Shown here piece after piece: positions 58,669 to 64,000 of a stretch of DNA of 64,000 nt (within the stretch, counting starts at the first letter, position 1; each line of letters begins with the position of its first letter). Below the pieces are notes generated by a model that ran no database searches, was not told where the DNA came from, and saw nothing but the letters and a program-made list of their open reading frames with translations. This DNA comes from Pleurodeles waltl. Taxonomy: Eukaryota > Chordata > Amphibia > Caudata > Salamandridae. The stretch covers positions 1,028,537,066 to 1,028,601,065 of the forward strand of contig NC_090446.1 of assembly GCF_031143425.1 (NCBI RefSeq). Direction: 5' to 3'. The position numbers were made by a program, and so were the translations under genes.

Positions 58669-59635
58669 AGCACTCACCACCGGGGAGCCAACCGCCGACG
58701 AACCTCCTAACTCCAGAGAATGGCAATCCAAACAGAGAACGCAGAGCCCAGCCAGGGCCCCCAACAGAACTCCCAGCAGCCACCAAGCGGGGCAGCGCCC
58801 AGACAAGACCAGGTAAGTATCAGAGGTCGTCCAGTCAATCAATAAGCTTCACGAAGGTGACAAGGATTGGCCAGGAATGCGTCACACCACCAGTCCCACC
58901 AGCGTGTCTTCAGCTACCTCCGGCAGCTCAACCATCAAAAGTCGTACTGCAGCCCAGGGGCCAAAGTCCTCAAAAAGCCCAAAAAGGCCAAAGCGGCACA
59001 AGATGATGCAGGCCTCGCCCCCCCGGCTCGAACCAGCCGGCAATTACGACCCCCGGGCCCTCCAGCAAGGCCCAGCATCAGAAGGTCCAATGCGGGCCAG
59101 CCTATCCCCGGGACCCTGCCTCCGGCCCCACTGGGCGGCGCCACAACATGTATTTACAGGGGCCCCCGCACCCTGATATGAGCGCTGATCCAGGGGGCCC
59201 CGCCAGCCTCCACTGAGACAGCACAACGTGGCCGCCACCTGCGCCGCTCCAAACGCAGGACAGGCTCAGCCACCCAGGCCGCGCAGCCTCCAGCACCAGG
59301 CCACGCACCCCAGGCCAGGGCTGTCCCGATCTCCCTTGGGGGGGGATGCGGCCCAAAACAACCGCCGAAGGTCCCCCCCAGGAGGCACTCACCGCTCGCC
59401 CCGCTCCTGCGGGGCAGCAAGGCCCTTCTTCAGCCGCCCGCGCCACTCTCCCGCGGTCGCACCGACAGCCGAAACCCGGCGGCAGACAGCAGCACCCTGA
59501 TACTCTGGAGGGCTCCTGGTCCAGGGGGCCCTCCCAACACCACCACATCAGGAGAAATGAGCGTTAAAAGCCCTAAGTCCGGCAAAGCCTCACATAGTGA
59601 CGGACATTATGCAGGCTGGCTAGCTCCATCCCCTC
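58669..59635 (-). promoter_or_regulatory. GC-rich 5' UTR of the L1/Tx1 element
   Basis: About 970 bp of strongly GC- and CpG-rich DNA from the insertion boundary to the ORF1 start. L1 5' UTRs carry internal promoters; no tandem monomers are visible, unlike the L1 at 42.6 kb. Overlapping frames here are low-complexity Pro/Arg/Gly artefacts. Confidence 0.5.
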
Positions 59636-59648
59636 CGTCCAGGACTCT

Positions 59649-61364
59649 AATCCCTCAGGTGAGAATTATTCCTTGGGCAGATGTTTCTTTAAGAGGACGT
59701 ACCCAGTTCTTTTTTCTCAGTTGGCAAAAGATCTCCCACAATCCATGGGTTCTGGAAACTGTCCAGGGTTTCAGACTAGAGTTTTGTGAAACTCCCCTAC
59801 ACTCGGCTCCTCCTCACATGCTGGATTTTTCCCAACTAGGTCGAAGTTTTCATTCATTCCAAAATCTAATCTCTTCTCTTATAAAATGCAATAGAAGAGT
59901 TCCTAAACTCCATTTTTCTGGTCAACAAGAAGGGAGGTGGTTCCCGATTAGTTCTCATCCTGAGAGAATTCAACCAATGGATGCTTTACCATCATTTCAA
60001 GATGAAAGGGATCCATTTGTTAAGGGACATTCTTCAAGTGGGGGATTGGATGGTGCATTTGGACTTGAAGGACTCCTCTTGTTCCATCCCAATATACCCA
60101 CCCCACAGACATGTCCTTCAATTTCAATGGATGAGCAAGTTTTACAAATTAAAAGTCATCAGCCCAATGGTGCTTCACAAAGATAATGAGGCCATTAGTG
60201 GAATCTCTAAGATCCCAGGGCGTTTGTCTCATTGTACACTTCAACGACATAATCATTATGTCCAAATTCTAATGAAATCCCAGTCAGCCCAGCTTGTTAT
60301 CCCTTCTTCAAAGGTGAAGAACATCAAGAGAGAGTTGAGGTTAGCTTTGTCCAGGAGGAATATATCCTGAGATCTCTATCCCGAATAGTGGGACTTCTGG
60401 GCTCCTCCATTTAAGCAATTTTCCCAGGTTCCCTGCACTACAGAGCCCTTCAATGCTTGAAGATCATGCATCTGAACAGGGCCTGCCTTATTCTCAACAG
60501 ATCCCTCTTTTGGAGGATGCGAAAAGAAAGCTCTCCTGGTGGCTGTCTCACATGGAAGCGTGGAATGGAAGGGCCATTTTTCCTTCTACGTCAGAAATGA
60601 TTATAGAAGGAGATGCCAGCCTTTGGGATTGGGGAGCCCGTTACGGTCAGATGTCCACGGAGGTGGGGTCCTTGGTCCCGGAGAGAGTTGTCTCTACGTA
60701 TCAATTGCCTGAAACTCTTAGCAGGTTCTTTCGCAATTCGGAGTTTTGCAGCAGGCACAGCAAAATGCTGCATCCTTCTCAGCATGGACAGCATATTAGC
60801 GGTTCGCCATGTGAACAAGCTCAGATGGACCCGTTCTTATTGACGGAAATTGCCAAAGATTTGTGGCACTTTTGCCTCCAGAATCACATTTCGGTAACAG
60901 CGGAATACCTTCTGGTGCAATGGAACATGGTAGCGGACGGGCATTCTGAATTGGAGACTTCACGCTCGGATCTTCAGATCTCTTATGTGCAAATGGGGTC
61001 CTTGGAATATCGACCTGTTTGTATTTTGCTTGAACAGGCAACTTCCAACTTACTTCAGTTGGTGCCTGGATCCGGGAGCGAGGATGACGGATGCTTTCCT
61101 TCAAGATTGGAATCCGTTCCACTTCTATGCCTTTCCCCCTTTTGTGATGATTCCCAGAGTTCTAGTGCAGTTGCAAAGACAGGAAGCAGAGTTGGTGCTG
61201 ATATCTCCTTTTTGGAGGGCTCAACCATGGTTGCTGACTATTCTGGAAATAGCTTGTGCCCCCCCCATCCTCTTGCCTGGCCCTGGAATCTCCTCCTGGA
61301 TCCAGTGGGATTTCCGCAACCATTGATTCAAACAGGTCAACTGTCACTTTCAGGCAAAGTTTAA
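59649..61364 (+). pseudogene. DIRS reverse transcriptase/RNase H
   Basis: Downstream of the L1 the DIRS sequence resumes. RT motifs appear across shifted frames: 'RRVPKLHFSGQQEGRW', 'MLYHHFKMKGIHLLRDILQ', 'GDWMVHLDLKD' (DLKDAY), 'PPHRHVLQFQW' and 'IKRELRLALSRR'. The active site reads 'VHFNDIIIM' in place of YLDD, so catalysis is lost. The RNase H-like part (60453 on) includes 'MIIEGDASLWDWGA' and 'VVSTYQLPETLSRFF', with a later 'GHSELETSRSDLQIS' region. At least four disruptions are present. DIRS RTs are related to Ty3 RTs but work with a recombinase instead of an integrase. Confidence 0.75.
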
Positions 61365-61382
61365 TCCCTAGCAGCGTCGGGG

Positions 61383-62100
61383 ATGGCATATAGTTCCATC
61401 AACAATTTCCGTTCGATATCTGCTGGGCATGTGTTTATCGAGAGGAAACCTGTGGGCCAATTACCCATTGTATGTAAACTGGTACGTGGTATTAGGATGC
61501 TGAATCTCCCTTTTCCCAGTCACTCAGAACTTTGGGTCATTAATGTGGTCCTCGGGTTTTTAGAGGCCTGGCCAAGTAACAAATATTTGTCCAGGAAACA
61601 GTTATCGACTAAATTGACTATGTTACTCTGTCTTATTTTATGGAAAAGGGTATCTGACGTTAAAAGCCTTAGATTTAGCAGGGAGATGTTTCTCTTCAGA
61701 TGGAGTATCTTTTGTAATGTCTCAAAGAATTAAGTGTAATACCAGGTTGGTAACTTATCCTGCTTTTCTGGTTAACTCTAAACTTTGTGAGGTTCAATGT
61801 GTGAAGGATTTTGAGGTTAGTACAGCCGAATATTGATCAGACATGTTAGGTCAACTTTTGATAGCCCTACAGAAGCCATTTCATCCAGTCTCCTTAGCTA
61901 CTTTAGCAAGATGGATGCAATGGCTTCTGTCGGAAGCTGAAATAGATGTGTCAACATTTTGAGCTCCTTCAGCAAGCGGAGCTATGGGGTCCAAATATTT
62001 TTCTTTGGGATCTCGTTTAGAGGTTACCTTAAGTGCCAAAGATTGGTCTTCAGACTCTACTTTTATTATAAACCTATTATGGATATATATTCTGCAGTAA
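61383..62100 (+). pseudogene. DIRS tyrosine recombinase
   Basis: Starts with 'SISAGHVFIERKPVGQLPIVCKLVRGI' and continues to 'FLEAWPSNKYLSRKQLSTKLTMLLCLILWKRVSDVKSLR', the helical region before the first catalytic Arg. After stops it continues 'PVSLATLARWMQWLLSEAEIDVSTF' and ends 'SGAMGSKYFSLGSRLEVTLSAKDWSSDSTF'. The family's conserved HxxR box is replaced here ('APSASGA'), so the R-H-R-Y set is incomplete. The enzyme would insert the circular DNA form. This copy is inactive. Confidence 0.7.
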
Positions 62101-62118
62101 TGGCATGAATTTAAACCA

Positions 62119-62217
62119 GCATAATCGGAGCCTCCGGTCGTGACATAGAATATAACATTTTCTAGCTTTCGCGACTAGAATTTTTAATTCTATTAAGAAT
62201 ATGGAGGCGAGGATTAT
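62119..62217 (+). repeat. DIRS internal complementary region
   Basis: 62119-62151 is the reverse complement of the left outer end (51610-51642). 62152-62217 is the reverse complement of the right outer end (62726-62791). The two halves abut at 62151/62152. This is the junction template expected for forming the DIRS circle. Confidence 0.9.
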
Positions 62218-62572
62218 CCCACCCAGTGATGTCATTCATTGGTATTAATGCTTCCATTCATGTGTTATTTGCAAAAACTGTTGTGCTACTGTACTTTCTC
62301 TCCCTTGACAAAATTTCGGATTATAGTTATAATTGTCTTCCTTGGTTCTGGAGACAATGTTAATGGCTTGTCCTTTTCCAACTCTTTGTTCATAGGTCAA
62401 GAGGACAAATGATCGTCTTCCTTCAGGTTCCTTTAGGATCAATATTATGGGACTCTTCAGCTACGTCCAGATTGACTTTTGGTTGGACTCTGACTCCTGG
62501 AGTGTGTTGTTCTCCTTGAGAATAAGGTTTTGTGTTCTCATTGGACTGTCCGGATTCAGTGGATTAACTGTG

Positions 62573-62791
62573 TCTGTTATGCAAAGAAAGTGTGTTGTTA
62601 TCCTCTGGTTTTATAGGGCATGGCTCTATGGTTGGTCACGTGATATTACTGGTTTGATGGGATATGTAGTACTAAAAATCTTCTTTCTAATAGGCTGCTG
62701 AAAAAATAAAGCATAGAAAAGAAGCATAATCCTCACCTCCGTGTCCTTAATAGAATTGAAAATTCTAGTCGCGGAAGCTAGAAAATGTTAT
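62573..62791 (-). repeat. DIRS right inverted terminal repeat and outer extension
   Basis: 62573-62729 is an inverted copy of the left terminal repeat, with about 90% identity by eye. 62726-62791 is a 66-bp extension unique to this end, complementary to the second half of the internal region. Confidence 0.85.
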
Positions 62792-63107
62792 ACACTCTTG
62801 CAGGCTCTACCCAGTAGCAACGTGAGCAGCAGCCATGGAGCGGAAATTGTTAGGCAAGATGTTTCCTGCTCTTTGCAGTTGCGCAGGATAAAAACAGCAG
62901 GGAGAGGTAACATTTATTTCCATTTAGCTGGATTCTACAGAGGGAAAGCTACAGGCTGTTTTTTTTTAAAACCCGTTAAGGCTTTTTAATTTAACTTTAG
63001 GGTTCATGTGGATCACTGCCTACTCTTGGCCCAGCATGGAAGTCTGTTCAGGCACAAAGCTGCATGCTAGCTAGCCTGGTCATTGCCAGACTAGTGCAAT
63101 AACAGAC
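62792..63107. other. Gene-free stretch, unrecognised
   Basis: Short flank between the DIRS right end and the MITE. Nothing recognised. Confidence 0.4.
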
Positions 63108-63110
63108 TAT

Positions 63111-63737
63111 GGGGGTCATTCTGACCCTGGCGGTCTTGGACCACCAGGGCAAGAATGACGGAAGCACCGCCAACAGGCTGGCGGTGCTTCATTCCCCATT
63201 CTGACCGCGGCGGTAAAGCCGCGGTCGCACCGCCGGGGCCGGCGGTTTCCCGCCGATTTTCCCCCGGCGGTGATAATCCGCCAGGGCAGTGCTGCAAGCA
63301 GCGCTGCCCTGGGGTTTATGACCCCCTTACCGCCAGCCTGTTTCTGGCGGTTTACACCACCAGGAAGAGGCTGGCGGTAAGGATGTCCTGGGGCCCCTGG
63401 GGGCCCCTGCACTGCCCATGCCACTGGCATGGGCAGTGCAGGGGCCCCCTAACAGGGCCCCGGCCTGCTTTTCACTGTCTGCATGGCAGACAGTGAAAAG
63501 CGCGACGGGTGCAACTGCACCCGTCGCACGGCCGCAACACCGCCGGCTCCATTAGGAGCCGGCTCCTGTGTTGCGGCCTCATTCCCGCTGGGCCGGTGGG
63601 CGAAAACATGGTTAGCGCCCGCCAGCCCAGCGGGAATGTTGGAATGGGGGCTGCGTTATTGCGGCCGCATGGCGGGCGCATGGTGGTTCCCGCCTGGCGG
63701 GCGGCGGTAGCCGCCCGCCAAAGTTGGAATCACCCCC
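63111..63737. mobile_element. Complete hairpin-rich MITE (MITE F)
   Basis: 627 bp with ends GGGGGTCATTCTGACC and (minus strand) GGGGGTGATTCCAAC, flanked by TAT on both sides. It contains a chain of perfect hairpins: CCTTACCGCCAGCC (63325-63338 with 63369-63382), a 24-25 bp palindrome (63399-63423 with 63425-63449), TTTTCACTGTCTGC (63469-63482 with 63486-63499) and GCCGGCTCC..GGAGCCGGC near 63540-63565. GC-rich, non-coding. It is homologous to the fragment at 26755-27187. The superfamily is probably PIF/Harbinger from the end sequence and 3-bp duplication. Confidence 0.8.
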
Positions 63738-63740
63738 TAT

Positions 63741-64000
63741 AGCTGTTTGCTTCCGTTCTCATACAATATGCTAAATTTTTATTCATTTTATTTCAGCTTT
63801 TTTGTCTGCCAAATAATGGTAATGGTTACGATTAAGAATTGAGCATTGTTATAAATAATTAGAATGTCAATTTTGTGTTTAGGAATAACTTGTGGATGTC
63901 AGAAGGTCTTGAGGGACCTGAAGGATAAATACTGGTGAAGGCCCTCTAATAACTTGGCACAGTAAACTTGACATGGATTCTTTTTTTTAATAAACCTTTT
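63741..64000. other. Gene-free stretch to the window end
   Basis: AT-rich sequence with an AATAAA at about 63990. Nothing else recognised. Confidence 0.4.

Larger units (their letters stand above)
53621..59648 (-). mobile_element. L1/Tx1 LINE inserted into the DIRS element
   Basis: The element occupies 53634-59635 on the minus strand. CGTTCAGGACTCT (53621-53633) and CGTCCAGGACTCT (59636-59648) are a 13-bp target duplication with one difference, and the DIRS frame resumes directly after it. The 3' end is A-rich with AAAT units (TTTATTTATTTATT on the plus strand near 53650). The copy has a GC-rich 5' UTR of almost 1 kb, ORF1 and ORF2. It is full length, judged from the duplication at both ends. 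Confidence 0.9.
51610..62791 (+). mobile_element. DIRS retrotransposon split by an L1 insertion
   Basis: The element runs 51610-53633 and 59649-62791, about 5.2 kb without the insertion. Diagnostic features are inverted terminal repeats, an internal complementary region that is the joined complement of both outer ends, a DIRS-type gag, RT/RNase H and a tyrosine recombinase, and no target duplication. DIRS elements replicate through a circle and integrate with the recombinase. All genes are decayed, while the terminal repeats are still well conserved. Confidence 0.88.

Noticed and set aside
58867..59548. Overlapping Pro/Arg/Gly frames on both strands as host exons
   Set aside because: They lie in the GC-rich 5' UTR of the L1/Tx1 element and show no domain.

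Overview
This window is vertebrate nuclear DNA made almost entirely of transposable elements. I find no supportable host protein-coding gene, no rRNA or tRNA gene and no CRISPR array. The mix of families (Gmr1-type Ty3 LTR element, DIRS, Penelope-like, L1/Tx1, L2, two-gene PIF/Harbinger with SANT/Myb accessory proteins, and palindromic MITEs built on 'TGGCGGT' modules) points to a giant salamander genome. A salamandrid newt such as Pleurodeles is my best guess; this is an inference from repeat style, not a database result.

Layout. 1-0.25 kb: C-terminal scrap of an L1-like ORF2. 0.25-8 kb: old, mostly unrecognisable sequence with one palindromic MITE (1623-2088). 8-15 kb: a large PIF/Harbinger DNA transposon region with a Myb/SANT-like gene (+), an intron-containing DDE transposase (-) and a second, divergently transcribed SANT/Myb-like gene (+). 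16.6-19.9 kb: a nearly intact L2-type LINE (-) carrying one in-frame stop between its endonuclease and RT parts, next to an older L2 remnant (+, 20-20.8 kb). 21.5-23.6 kb: a 5'-truncated Penelope-like element with RT and GIY-YIG domains. 23.6-26.8 kb: AT, GT and GA microsatellites and two long fold-back elements. 26.8-34.5 kb: a MITE fragment abutting a Ty3/gypsy element (-) whose integrase lies upstream of reverse transcriptase (Gmr1 order), with a 2.23-kb 5' LTR and a perfect tRNA-Leu primer site. 34.5-38 kb: decayed L2 and L1/Tx1 fragments. 38-42.6 kb: MITEs and unrecognised DNA. 42.6-48.25 kb: an L1 (+) with six ~200-bp 5' UTR monomers, a YY1-like site, ORF1, and an ORF2 that has lost its RT domain, bounded by 13-bp target-site duplications. 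51.6-62.8 kb: a DIRS element (+) with inverted terminal repeats and an internal complementary region, split by a 6.0-kb L1/Tx1 element (-, 53.6-59.6 kb) flanked by 13-bp duplications. 63.1-63.7 kb: a complete hairpin-rich MITE.

Nearly all coding sequences are broken by frameshifts or stops, so they are annotated as pseudogenes. The order of events can be read in places: the L1 landed in an existing DIRS, and the Ty3 element now adjoins an old L2 remnant. The main interest is in element architecture (gene order, promoter monomers, bidirectional promoter, shared hairpins), not in a new host system.
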